Assembly: GCF_002575655.3 (NCBI RefSeq)
Contig: NC_053037.3
Location: 449,159,793-449,223,792 of the forward strand
Source of the DNA: Aegilops tauschii subsp. strangulata
Taxonomy: Eukaryota > Streptophyta > Magnoliopsida > Poales > Poaceae
DNA: 64,000 nt
Reading direction: 5' to 3'
Position numbers and translations under genes: made by a program. Within the stretch, counting starts at the first letter, position 1. Each line of letters opens with the position of its first letter. This document shows positions 11,048-21,194 of the stretch, piece by piece. Below the pieces are notes generated by a model, which was not told the DNA's origin, did no database searches, and worked only from the letters and a program-made list of their open reading frames with translations.

Positions 11048-11564
11048 TGTTGAGGATATAGACCTTAGAGTCACCCACCAGGAGGGGCCGGGTTACTCGT
11101 AGGGTCGTTGCAAGAAGCCCGGAGCCAAGTTTCAAGATAATGGGCCAGAGATGGGCTGAGACCCGGATATGGCTTAAAGCCCGTAGTTATCATCATTGTT
11201 ATAGTAGACTTGTAGTGTAAGGCAAGTATTGTTTAGAGTCCGAGCCGGACGCTCTTATGAGCCGGCCGGGACTCTAAGGGCTGCTGGGCGTCAGCCTCCC
11301 TATATAAAGAGAGGACCCGGCAGCGGTTTAAGGGCGACAACAATCTCATCGAGAACCGGGCATAGCTATTTAGCTCCCTGGCGATTGTAACCCTAATCAA
11401 TAACACCTCGAACTGGACGTAGGCTTTTACCTTCACCGTAAGGGGCCGAACCAGTATAAACCCTCGTGTTCCCTGTCCCGCATAACCCCTTCAAGCTTCC
11501 TAGTTGCGATGGCTCCACGACTAAGTCCTAGCTTAAGGACATCTGCCGTGACAATTCCACGACA
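11048..11564 (+). mobile_element. Element G LTR copy in L0 (517 bp)
   Basis: TGTTGAGGATATAGACC to CCACGACA, preceded by ATATC (11043-11047) as in the genuine element. It has a TATA box (CTATATAAAG, about 11299-11308) and is followed by the PBS-like GTTTGCGCCCACCGTGGGGC (11565-11584) and 254 more bases of G leader. It is a duplicated 5' end, not an independent insertion, because host flank and G leader come with it. Confidence 0.9.
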
Positions 11565-11834
11565 GTTTGCGCCCACCGTGGGGCCCGCGCACGGTGGATT
11601 TGAGTTCTTGAAGGGCAGCTTCGAAGGGCTCAAGGGATACGCCGTAGGCCGGATGACCAAGAGTCGTCGCGGCAAGCTCTACATCGACGACGAGGACTGG
11701 GGCCCCGACGCCGGTTCAATTGAGTACGGGTGCCGGGTCCCCTTTGGTGGAATTCATGTCTTCATTGGCAAGGTTGGTGAGCCGGGCCCCGAGCCGGATC
11801 TCTGCGCCGATCTCATCGAAACGGCTCAGCGCGC

Positions 11835-11891
11835 GTGGCCCTAGTGGCTTATCTCGAGGCACAATGCTCCCCAATAAGCCACTAGGGCCAC
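11835..11891. repeat. Inverted repeat at junction J2 (hairpin), first copy
   Basis: GTGGCCCTAGTGGCTTAT (11835-11852) is the exact reverse complement of ATAAGCCACTAGGGCCAC (11874-11891), with a 21-bp loop. The G-leader/X junction falls inside the left arm at 11838/11839. Repeated at every unit start (13503, 19531, 21195, 27223, 28887, 30551); the copies at 19531 and 27223 are also 18-bp perfect, while the other four have GTGACCC in place of GTGGCCC, leaving 14 perfect outer-to-inner pairs. Confidence 0.9.
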
Positions 11892-12590
11892 CGTAATCTC
11901 CTCACGCCCTCGCACAATGCAAGATGCCGTGATTCCACTAAGGGACCCTTGAGGGCGGTCACCGAACCCGTACAAATGGCAACCCTTGGGGGCGGTCACC
12001 GAACCTGTACACTTTGGCAACCCTTGGGGGTGGTCACCGGAACCCGTCAAATTGCTCAGGGCGATGTCCACAATATAATTGGAGACCCCGACGCTTGCCC
12101 GAAGCTTTACACCACAATGATTGAGCTCCGAACACCACCAACCGTCTAGGGCGCCCAAGCACCCAAGAGGAACAAGCTCAAGGGCACCAAGCACCCAAGA
12201 GTAATAAGCTTCGCAACTTGTAACTTCCACGTATCACCGTGGAGAACTCAAACCGATGCACCAAATGCAATGGCAAGGGCACACAGAGTGCCCAAGTCCT
12301 TCTCTCTCAAATCCCACCGAAGCAACTAATGCTAGGGAGGAAAATGAGAGGAAGAACAAGAAGGAGAACACCAAGAACTCCAAGATCTAGATCCAATGGG
12401 TTCCCCTCACATAGAGGAGAAAGTGATTGGTGGAAATGTGGATCTAGATCTCCTCTCTCTTTTCCCTCAAAAACTAGCAAGAATCCATGGAGGGATTGAG
12501 AGTTAGCAAGCTCGAAGAAGGTCAACAATGGGGGAAGAACACGAGCTCAAAGGATAAGGTTCATTGGGGAAGAAGACCTCCTTATATAGT

Positions 12591-12600
12591 GGGGGGAACA
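12591..12600 (-). promoter_or_regulatory. TATA-like box of X (minus strand)
   Basis: Minus strand reads ACTATATAAG here. It is conserved in all seven X copies (for L1 at about 14255-14264). In S units it points away from the G LTR TATA box about 370 bp to the right, giving a divergent promoter pair. Promoter activity is inferred only. Confidence 0.45.
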
Positions 12601-12635
12601 ATCCAACCGTTACCCTCACTCCAGCCCCACAGAGA

Positions 12636-12912
12636 GCGGTACTACCGCTTGGCCAGCGGTATTACCGCTTGCCCCTATAAGCGGTACTACCGCTCCCCCT
12701 CGCGGTACTGCCGCTGGGCCTAGAGCGGTACTACCGCGGTGGCAGGGCGGTACTACCGCAAATGAGTGGTACTACAGCCCCCACTGCCGCGGCTAGCACC
12801 GTAAAGCCCGACACGAAAACAGACCCCTCGAATCGAGGCGGTACTAGCACGAGACCGCAGCGGTACTATGGCTGGGGGCTACCAGCGGTACTACCGCTCT
12901 AGAGCGGTACTA
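12636..12912. repeat. GCGGTACTACCGC palindrome cluster in X (S1)
   Basis: A cluster of the 13-bp palindrome GCGGTACTACCGC and one- to three-base variants such as GCGGTATTACCGC. The cluster is cut at 12912, exactly inside a palindrome (GCGGTACTA|ACGCTC), where junction J3 to the G LTR begins. Confidence 0.85.
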
Positions 12913-13228
12913 ACGCTCTTATGAGCCGGCCGGGACTCTAAGGGCTGCTGGGCGTCAGCCTCCCTATATAAAGAGAGGACCCGGCAGCGGTTTAAGGGCG
13001 ACAACAATCTCATCGAGAACCGGGCATAGCTATTTAGCTCCCTGGCGATTGTAACCCTAATCAATAACACCTCGAACTGGACGTAGGCTTTTACCTTCAC
13101 CGTAAGGGGCCGAACCAGTATAAACCCTCGTGTTCCCTGTCCCGCATAACCCCTTCAAGCTTCCTAGTTGCGATGGCTCCACGACTAAGTCCTAGCTTAA
13201 GGACATCTGCCGTGACAATTCCACGACA
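12913..13228 (+). mobile_element. Partial G LTR in S1 (LTR positions 202-517)
   Basis: Starts ACGCTCTTATGAGCCGG, i.e. 201 bp into the 517-bp LTR, and ends at CCACGACA. The TATA box (CTATATAAAG, 12964-12973) is retained. Same structure at 20605-20920, 28297-28612 and 29961-30276. Confidence 0.9.
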
Positions 13229-14299
13229 GTTTGCGCCCGCCGTGGGGCCCGCGCACGGTGGATTTGAGTTCTTGAAGGGCAGCTTCGAAGGGCTCAAGGG
13301 ATACGCCGTAGGCCGGATGACCAAGAGTCGTCGCGGCAAGCTCTACATCGACGACGAGGACTGGGGCCCCGACGCCGGTTCAATTGAGTACGGGTGCCGG
13401 GTCCCCTTTGGTGGAATTCATGTCTTCATTGGCAAGGTTGGTGAGCCGGGCCCCGAGCCGGATCTCTGCGCCGATCTCATCGAAACGGCTCAGCGCGCGT
13501 GACCCTAGTGGCTTATCTCGAGGCACAATGCTCCCCAATAAGCCACTAGGGCCACCGTAATCTCCTCACGCCCTCGCACAATGCAAGATGCCGTGATTCC
13601 ACTAAGGGACCCTTGAGGGCGGTCACCGAACCCGTACAAATGGCAACCCTTGGGGGCGGTCACCGAACCTGTACACTTTGGCAACCCTTGGGGGTGGTCA
13701 CCGGAACCCGTCAAATTGCTCGGGGCGATGTCCACAATATAATTGGAGACCCCGACGCTTGCCCGAAGCTTTACACCACAATGATTGAGCTCCGAACACC
13801 ACCAACCGTCTAGGGCGCCCAAGCACCCAAGAGGAACAAGCTCAAGGGCACCAAGCACCCAAGAGTAATAAGCTTCGCAACTTGTAACTTCCACGTATCA
13901 CCGTGGAGAACTCAAACCGATGCACCAAATGCAATGGCAAGGGCACACAGAGTGCCCAAGTCCTTCTCTCTCAAATCCCACCGAAGCAACTAATGCTAGG
14001 GAGGAAAATGAGAGGAAGAACAAGAAGGAGAACACCAAGAACTCCAAGATCTAGATCCAATGGGTTCCCCTCACATAGAGGAGAAAGTGATTGGTGGAAA
14101 TGTGGATCTAGATCTCCTCTCTCTTTTCCCTCAAAAACTAGCAAGAATCCATGGAGGGATTGAGAGTTAGCAAGCTCGAAGAAGGTCAACAATGGGGGAA
14201 GAACACGAGCTCAAAGGATAAGGTTCATTGGGGAAGAAGACCTCCTTATATAGTGGGGGGAACAATCCAACCGTTACCCTCACTCCAGCCCCACAGAGA

Positions 14300-14627
14300 G
14301 CGGTACTACCGCTTGGCCAGCGGTATTACCGCTTGCCCCTATAAGCGGTACTACCGCTCCCCCTCGCGGTACTGCCGCTGGGCCTAGAGCGGTACTACCG
14401 CGGTGGCAGGGCGGTACTACCGCAAATGAGTGGTACTACAGCCCCCACTGCCGCGGCTAGTACCGTAAAGCCCGACACGAAAACAGACCCCTCGAATCGA
14501 GGCGGTACTAGCACGAGACCGCAGCGGTACTATGGCTGGGGGCTACCAGCGGTACTACCGCTCTAGAGCGGTACTACCGCTTGTAGCACCCAAGCGGTAC
14601 TACCACTCTGGCCCGCGGTACTACCGC
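14300..14627. repeat. GCGGTACTACCGC palindrome cluster in X (L1)
   Basis: Seven exact copies of the 13-bp palindrome and at least six near copies in about 330 bp, irregularly spaced. Same cluster in L2 (21992-22319) and L3 (31348-31675). The spacing is not regular and there are no spacers of constant length. Confidence 0.88.
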
Positions 14628-15162
14628 TAGGAAACCAAAACTTCCATAACTTCTGCATATGAGCTCCGAATTGAGCAAACTCAAGCTTGTTGGATAGAGG
14701 AAGACGAGTAGCATCAAAACAGCATAACCGAGAAGAACCGGCATAACCTCCAACATCGAAAACATCGTAGAAGATGCGAGTGAACTCCGTTTTCGATGAA
14801 CTCGAGCTTGTCATCAAGATGACCATAAGCTCCAAAACTCACAAAGAGAAGAACCAATAAAGATGATGCAAGGATGCAATGGTTTGAGCTCTCTATGAAC
14901 GATACGATCAAGCTACTCATCGAGAGCCCCCCTTGATAGTACGGCAATCGATCCTATAACCCGGTCTCCCACCTACCATCATGAGACAGGTAAAATAGAA
15001 AACCTATCAAGAGCAAACCTTTCCCTTGCACATGGTCCACTTGAGCTAGATGATGACGATCTTGACTCCCTCAAGTTGGACCACCTTTCTTGGTTGCGTT
15101 GGCTCGATGAAGACTAGTTGATTGCTCCCCCATGCTCCACTATGGGTGAGCCACTCTTCCGC

Positions 15163-15346
15163 ACATCTTCACAAGTCCATTGTCACCACAATGGACAGCA
15201 AGCTTCAAGCATTTGATCTCTTCATGATGCTTCACTTGAACTTGCACACCGCAACATCTTCACAAGTCCATTGTCACCACAATGGACGGCAAGCTTCAAG
15301 CATTTGATCTCTTCATGATGCTTCACTTGAACTTGCACACCGCAAC
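15163..15346. repeat. 91-bp tandem duplication inside X
   Basis: ACATCTTCACAAGTCCATTG recurs at 15163 and 15254; the two 91-bp copies differ by one base (ACAGC/ACGGC). Also present in L2 (22855-23038) and L3 (32211-32394). Confidence 0.85.
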
Positions 15347-15798
15347 CTAAACCCACAAAGAACTCTCACGAAGATCATGGGTTAGTACACAAAGCGTAAT
15401 TGACAATGCTCACCACACCATGGGATCGCTTGATCCCTCTCGGTACATCTTCTACGCTTTGTGAGTTGATCAAGTTGATTCACTCTTGACTTAGTCTTGA
15501 TCAACCATGAATCTTTTCAACTCTCTTCATTTGGATGATGTCTTGAAGATATACATGAATGATCACACAATCTTCTTCTCCAAGACATGCTTGTAATAAG
15601 CTGAACTCTCACATGACCACCCTTTGGATAATTCCTTAATAACACCTTGGTCACCACATAAACTCCTTGAAACCAACACATGAACTTCAAGAAATGCCTA
15701 TGGACAAATCCTTCAAATATAACTCAAGGCAACCATTAGTCCATAGAGATTGTCATCAATTACCAAAACCAAACATGGGGGCACCGCATGTTCTTTCA

Positions 15799-16303
15799 GC
15801 AGCGCAGCAGGGGGGCTGGAGGTAGCTTCAGGCGGCGTCGAGACGGGGGCAACATCCCGAGAGATCGGTGACGACCTACTCCTCATCGGGCTGAGGGGCT
15901 GCTCCCTCTCCCCTTGGCGGGCGTCGGCCTCGGCATCGTCAGGAACGGCGCGGAGGATCTCGGCCTTGTTCAGAGGGGAAGTGTCCCCCACCTCTTCCAG
16001 AGTCTTCTCCGAGTCCACCTCCTCTTCCCCTTCCCCACAGGACTCGTCAGAAGACACCTCCACGGGCTTCGGCGATGCGGGGGCTCCTGTGGGTGCCGGC
16101 GGCACCAGCCCGCGCGCGTCAAAGGTCGGCCTGGAGGCGACGAATTCCTCCCGATCCCTACGCTGGAACAGGGGAATGAAGGCGTTTGGCGGGTACTCCT
16201 GATTGTCCCCAACTATGAGGCGCAGAATAGCAGCCAATTCATCGTCAGGCAGGGCCCCCGGCCTCAGGCGGGTCTTGTTTCCCTCTTCTTCAAGCTCCCA
16301 CAA
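15799..16303 (-). pseudogene. Element A antisense ORF, upstream exon (L1 copy)
   Basis: Minus-strand frame beginning MWELEEEGNKTRLRPGALPD at 16303 and running through an acidic, Ser/Pro-rich region to SSPPAALL at the X insertion point. Past X the frame would run a few residues into X sequence. With X removed it continues at 10518. A further antisense stretch up to 16544 (…LVDLT-like LLDLTKDW) suggests that more coding sequence once existed upstream, but the LTR starts at 16545. Function of these antisense proteins is unknown. Confidence 0.6.
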
Positions 16304-16544
16304 AGGGCGTGCGTGCGCCTGGAGTGAGGCGAGGAAGAAGCAATGAAGGCAAGTGCTGCCTGCGCCAGTCTTTTGTCAGGTCAAGCAGTTGCCGAGGCAG
16401 CATGGGGAAGCGGAGACGCCCATGTCCAATCAACCGCCACGCATCAACCGAGGCCGCAGGCTTTTGGGGCCCGCGGTGCTCCGTACTTGACCCTTGGCTT
16501 CGCTGCGAAGCCAAGCCCGAGCGCACCTTGGGCCCGGGGGCTAC

Positions 16545-17445
16545 TGTCGGCATTTTGGGAACGGGGGTCCCCAGACTTGCCTGCCTGTGGCCCACGACGT
16601 GGCTAAGTCAGCAGGCCGTACGGCCCATCTTCATCAACAAGGCATCCAAGACCCTCCCGAGGGGCCAAGCCTCGCGAGGCGGACCACGCAAGACCTCCTC
16701 AGGAGTGGCCTAGTCAGGTAGGCTCACGAGGAACGGAGATATCAAGGCGGGGCAAACCTCATGAGGCTCTCGTGACGTGAGCCATGATGATCGACACCAG
16801 GCGGGCGCCAGCGCGCATAGCATCATTGTTTCCTCTTTGGTGCTAAGGAGGCCAGCGCAGGCGAGGAGTACCGAGGCATCAGGCAAAGGTTGCTATATCG
16901 GTGCAACAAGACCAAGACCAGGAGGACGGCAAGGCGGAGGTCATCATGGAGCCCAAGACGGCGTCACCACCAGAGCCTTTCGCAGGCGAAGACCACTTTT
17001 GTCAGGATAGCTTGTACTAGCTGTCCCCCTTTAAATTTGCCCGCCGTTGTTGGCTCCCTTCCCGCTCAACATTTGGGAAGAGGACCAGGGCCTATATAAG
17101 TAGAGCTAGCTACCATAGTGAGAGAGATGGGATGGAGCAGTTCACCTAGCTCTCACCCGCCAAGTCACCAAGCACAAGAACACCTCAACCTCAGGAGGCT
17201 GTTCTTTCCCTTGTACTGTTCTTCATCAGCCCAAGAGGCAATCCACCACCACCACACTGAAGTAGGGTATTACACCACAACGGTGGCCCGAACCAGTATA
17301 AATCTCATGTCTCTTTCTGTTGCGAGTTCGTCGAGTTCGTCCGCGAGATCTTAGCGAGCTAGGGCGTAGATCGGTAGGAGGGAAAGACTTCGCGCGCACC
17401 CAAGTGTTCGAACCTTAAGGGTTTGCCGGAACCCCACATCCGACA
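16545..17445 (+). mobile_element. Element A 3' LTR (901 bp), L1 copy
   Basis: Begins TGTCGGCATTTTGGGAACG after the polypurine tract GGGCCCGGGGGCTAC (about 16530-16544) and ends CCCCACATCCGACA at 17445 (TGTCGG/CCGACA inverted ends). TATA box CCTATATAAG at 17091-17100. The following five bases, GAACT, should be one copy of its target duplication; the other side has been lost. Confidence 0.85.
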
Positions 17446-18222
17446 GAACTGGAGTAGGAATCGAGATTCCAGAGGTGGGGAGGGGCGGGAGATTGGGGAT
17501 GAAAATGTAGCTTGAATTTCAAACACGCGCCAATATGCTCTCGGCGCGCAAGCGCACGAAAACACAGGTGGCGCCCACATGTCAGCCTAAGTGTCCTTAT
17601 TCTTTCTTTTTTGGAGAGCCCGGCCTTTTTTTAGGATCTTTTGAGAGCCCGGCCTGAGAGTCATAATTGACCTGTTTGGCATTGCGTTACTACTCGGCCC
17701 ATATTCAATGACACCTCACTGGCCCAAACAAGTGTACATCATCAAAAAGACACTGAGCTCAAATTATATAACTTGAAAAAAGGAGATACACTCTGAACAC
17801 TGGAGAATGGTGATGCCCTCATTTAGCCGACCAGTAGTTCGAGACAATAAACAGTTCGAAACAACGATATATACAACATTCAAACACTGACTAGTGACTA
17901 CTACTGACATAAACAGCAAGACATGATAGTTCATAAGAAGTCTTGCTGACGAGAATGACATTCTAAACAGAGGCAACTATTACATAGTAAGAGTGACATA
18001 GACGAGGATGACCAAATGACAAGGAATATGCATAACAAAAGAAAGAACTACCCATCCAGAACAAGCAGCAAACACAACAAAGTCATTCGAAGAGATGATC
18101 CAACACCATCATAATTTGCAGCCCCGCTTCAACGACCAATGATCCGGAGACACCAGTACTCCACCCTTTCGATGCAACAGCCCAATTACCTATCAACCTG
18201 AAGGCTTGAACCACATCACTGC
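17446..18222 (-). other. Host-gene 3' flank (L1 copy), no gene seen
   Basis: Non-transposon sequence between the A LTR and the stop codon of the DUF295-type exon; it is the gene's 3' untranslated/downstream region by position. It has a small direct repeat (GAGAGCCCGGCC near 17615 and 17653). No coding signal is seen. Other copies at 25138-25914 and 34494-35270. Confidence 0.6.
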
Positions 18223-18716
18223 CTATCGTAATTGAGACATCCAAGGATCAAAGTTAATCCGGATGCCTTTGTCATTCTCACCATCTTTTGGCTGCACGTT
18301 GTATCGTTGACAATCAGGGAAGTTTGCTCCCGAACTCCTAGGGCTCGCCGTGTAGACACATTTTTCCATAGCAAACAGAGCCTCTTTGCCATCAAGGTCC
18401 TTGCCAACAGTGATCTCCTGGTTAATCGGATAATTGAGTCCGAGAAACAGAGAGTGTGAACCAAGGCTGTTTACCCGCCTCCAACAAAAAAATCCTAAAG
18501 GCCCCAACAAGCTGGTATCCTGCTCATAGACATAACAGCCACTGTCCGGATACTCACGTATTTCACGGTGCTTGTATACAGTGGGGTTTTTGCAATATAA
18601 CTTTTCCGGTTCATCTATCCGAGTGATCATCAGTCTTTTGCCGTCGTCTGACCGAGCGAGGAACCAGTTGTGCTTCCCTTTTTTGGCAAAGGTGGTGTGA
18701 TTACAAAGGGCAGTAA
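18223..18716 (-). pseudogene. DUF295/KIB-type gene terminal exon, copy 2
   Basis: Complete terminal exon from acceptor CTACAG (exon base 18716) to TAG at 18223-18225, ending FDPWMSQLR. Identical in translation to the copies at 25915 and 35271. Next to it lies a duplicated G LTR instead of the rest of the intron and the upstream exon, so it is a non-functional fragment. Confidence 0.75.
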
Positions 18717-18739
18717 CTGTAGGGACATTGCATCATATC

Positions 18740-19256
18740 TGTTGAGGATATAGACCTTAGAGTCACCCACCAGGAGGGGCCGGGTTACTCGTAGGGTCGT
18801 TGCAAGAAGCCCGGAGCCAAGTTTCAAGATAATGGGCCAGAGATGGGCTGAGACCCGGATATGGCTTAAAGCCCGTAGTTATCATCATTGTTATAGTAGA
18901 CTTGTAGTGTAAGGCAAGTATTGTTTAGAGTCCGAGCCGGACGCTCTTATGAGCCGGCCGGGACTCTAAGGGCTGCTGGGCGTCAGCCTCCCTATATAAA
19001 GAGAGGACCCGGCAGCGGTTTAAGGGCGACAACAATCTCATCGAGAACCGGGCATAGCTATTTAGCTCCCTGGCGATTGTAACCCTAATCAATAACACCT
19101 CGAACTGGACGTAGGCTTTTACCTTCACCGTAAGGGGCCGAACCAGTATAAACCCTCGTGTTCCCTGTCCCGCATAACCCCTTCAAGCTTCCTAGTTGCG
19201 ATGGCTCCACGACTAAGTCCTAGCTTAAGGACATCTGCCGTGACAATTCCACGACA
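18740..19256 (+). mobile_element. Element G LTR copy in L1 (517 bp)
   Basis: Identical in structure to 11048-11564, with ATATC at 18735-18739 and G leader 19257-19530 following. The leader ends GCGTGG before the next unit. Confidence 0.9.
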
Positions 19257-19530
19257 GTTTGCGCCCACCGTGGGGCCCGCGCACGGTGGATTTGAGTTCT
19301 TGAAGGGCAGCTTCGAAGGGCTCAAGGGATACGCCGTAGGCCGGATGACCAAGAGTCGTCGCGGCAAGCTCTACATCGACGACGAGGACTGGGGCCCCGA
19401 CGCCGGTTCAATTGAGTACGGGTGCCGGGTCCCCTTTGGTGGAATTCATGTCTTCATTGGCAAGGTTGGTGAGCCGGGCCCCGAGCCGGATCTCTGCGCC
19501 GATCTCATCGAAACGGCTCAGCGCGCGTGG

Positions 19531-21194
19531 CCCTAGTGGCTTATCTCGAGGCACAATGCTCCCCAATAAGCCACTAGGGCCACCGTAATCTCCTCACGCC
19601 CTCGCACAATGCAAGATGCCGTGATTCCACTAAGGGACCCTTGAGGGCGGTCACCGAACCCGTACAAATGGCAACCCTTGGGGGCGGTCACCGAACCTGT
19701 ACACTTTGGCAACCCTTGGGGGTGGTCACCGGAACCCGTCAAATTGCTCGGGGCGATGTCCACAATATAATTGGAGACCCCGACGCTTGCCCGAAGCTTT
19801 ACACCACAATGATTGAGCTCCGAACACCACCAACCGTCTAGGGCGCCCAAGCACCCAAGAGGAACAAGCTCAAGGGCACCAAGCACCCAAGAGTAATAAG
19901 CTTCGCAACTTGTAACTTCCACGTATCACCGTGGAGAACTCAAACCGATGCACCAAATGCAATGGCAAGGGCACACAGAGTGCCCAAGTCCTTCTCTCTC
20001 AAATCCCACCGAAGCAACTAATGCTAGGGAGGAAAATGAGAGGAAGAACAAGAAGGAGAACACCAAGAACTCCAAGATCTAGATCCAATGGGTTCCCCTC
20101 ACATAGAGGAGAAAGTGATTGGTGGAAATGTGGATCTAGATCTCCTCTCTCTTTTCCCTCAAAAACTAGCAAGAATCCATGGAGGGATTGAGAGTTAGCA
20201 AGCTCGAAGAAGGTCAACAATGGGGGAAGAACACGAGCTCAAAGGATAAGGTTCATTGGGGAAGAAGACCTCCTTATATAGTGGGGGGAACAATCCAACC
20301 GTTACCCTCACTCCAGCCCCACAGAGAGCGGTACTACCGCTTGGCCAGCGGTATTACCGCTTGCCCCTATAAGCGGTACTACCGCTCCCCCTCGCGGTAC
20401 TGCCGCTGGGCCTAGAGCGGTACTACCGCGGTGGCAGGGCGGTACTACCGCAAATGAGTGGTACTACAGCCCCCACTGCCGCGGCTAGCACCGTAAAGCC
20501 CGACACGAAAACAGACCCCTCGAATCGAGGCGGTACTAGCACGAGACCGCAGCGGTACTATGGCTGGGGGCTACCAGCGGTACTACCGCTCTAGAGCGGT
20601 ACTAACGCTCTTATGAGCCGGCCGGGACTCTAAGGGCTGCTGGGCGTCAGCCTCCCTATATAAAGAGAGGACCCGGCAGCGGTTTAAGGGCGACAACAAT
20701 CTCATCGAGAACCGGGCATAGCTATTTAGCTCCCTGGCGATTGTAACCCTAATCAATAACACCTCGAACTGGACGTAGGCTTTTACCTTCACCGTAAGGG
20801 GCCGAACCAGTATAAACCCTCGTGTTCCCTGTCCCGCATAACCCCTTCAAGCTTCCTAGTTGCGATGGCTCCACGACTAAGTCCTAGCTTAAGGACATCT
20901 GCCGTGACAATTCCACGACAGTTTGCGCCCACCGTGGGGCCCGCGCACGGTGGATTTGAGTTCTTGAAGGGCAGCTTCGAAGGGCTCAAGGGATACGCCG
21001 TAGGCCGGATGACCAAGAGTCGTCGCGGCAAGCTCTACATCGACGACGAGGACTGGGGCCCCGACGCCGGTTCAATTGAGTACGGGTGCCGGGTCCCCTT
21101 TGGTGGAATTCATGTCTTCATTGGCAAGGTTGGTGAGCCGGGCCCCGAGCCGGATCTCTGCGCCGATCTCATCGAAACGGCTCAGCGCGCGTGA
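19531..21194. repeat. Array unit S2 (1664 bp)
   Basis: X 19531-20604, partial G LTR 20605-20920, leader 20921-21194 ending GCGTGA. Carries the S marker CTAGCACCG near 20480. Confidence 0.9.

Larger units (their letters stand above)
10576..11838. repeat. Array unit L0, left-truncated long unit
   Basis: Contains host-gene terminal exon (truncated), G 5' LTR (11048-11564) and G leader (11565-11838). Its left edge (junction J1) joins X (…AATTACAG, 10575) to the gene (TTTGTCATTC, 10576); the complete copies show that the gene normally continues as GGATGCC to the left (18261-18267). A deletion inside a former long unit is the simplest explanation. Confidence 0.88.
11839..13502. repeat. Array unit S1 (1664 bp)
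   Basis: X segment 11839-12912, then G LTR positions 202-517 (12913-13228), then G leader (13229-13502). Unit-specific changes include A at about 12057 (TGCTCAGGG, others TGCTCGGGG) and G at about 13239 (GCCCGCCGTGG, others GCCCACCGTGG). It has the S-type marker CTAGCACCG near 12788. Reading frames in X are not conserved proteins of any family I recognise. Confidence 0.9.
13503..15798 (-). mobile_element. Insertion X, right part with terminus (L1 copy)
   Basis: The longest retained stretch of X; on the minus strand it starts TGAAAGAACATGCGG at 15798. No protein-coding family is recognised, in keeping with an LTR. It includes the hairpin at 13503, a TATA-like box near 14255 (minus) and the palindrome cluster 14300-14627. 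How much of X is missing between 10575 and the CCCTAGTGG edge is not known. Other copies: 21195-23490 and 30551-32846. Confidence 0.8.
13503..19530. repeat. Array unit L1 (6028 bp)
   Basis: X 13503-15798, A right part 15799-17445, host gene flank 17446-18222, terminal exon 18223-18716, intron stub, G LTR 18740-19256, G leader 19257-19530. Carries the L-type marker CTAGTACCG near 14460 and a private G near 14768 (ACATCGTAGAAG; ACATCATAGAAG in L2 and L3). Confidence 0.92.

Noticed and set aside
11048..11564. Independent solo-LTR insertions of G at 11048, 18740 and 26432
   Set aside because: Each carries the same host flank (ATATC and gene exon) on the left and 274 bp of G leader on the right, so they are copies of one 5' end, not separate insertions.
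11841..12230. 129-residue minus-strand frame repeated in every unit as a candidate gene
   Set aside because: No recognisable domain, embedded in LTR-like X sequence, and its repetition only mirrors the tandem array.
14300..14627. CRISPR-like array of short palindromic repeats
   Set aside because: Spacing is irregular, there are no unique spacers of constant length, no cas genes, and the context is plant LTR DNA.
10519..15798. X as a DNA transposon, because of its inverted terminal CTGAAAG/CTTTCAG
   Set aside because: The 5-bp duplication GCAGC with TG...CA ends and a TATA box fits an LTR better; no transposase or CACTA terminus is seen.
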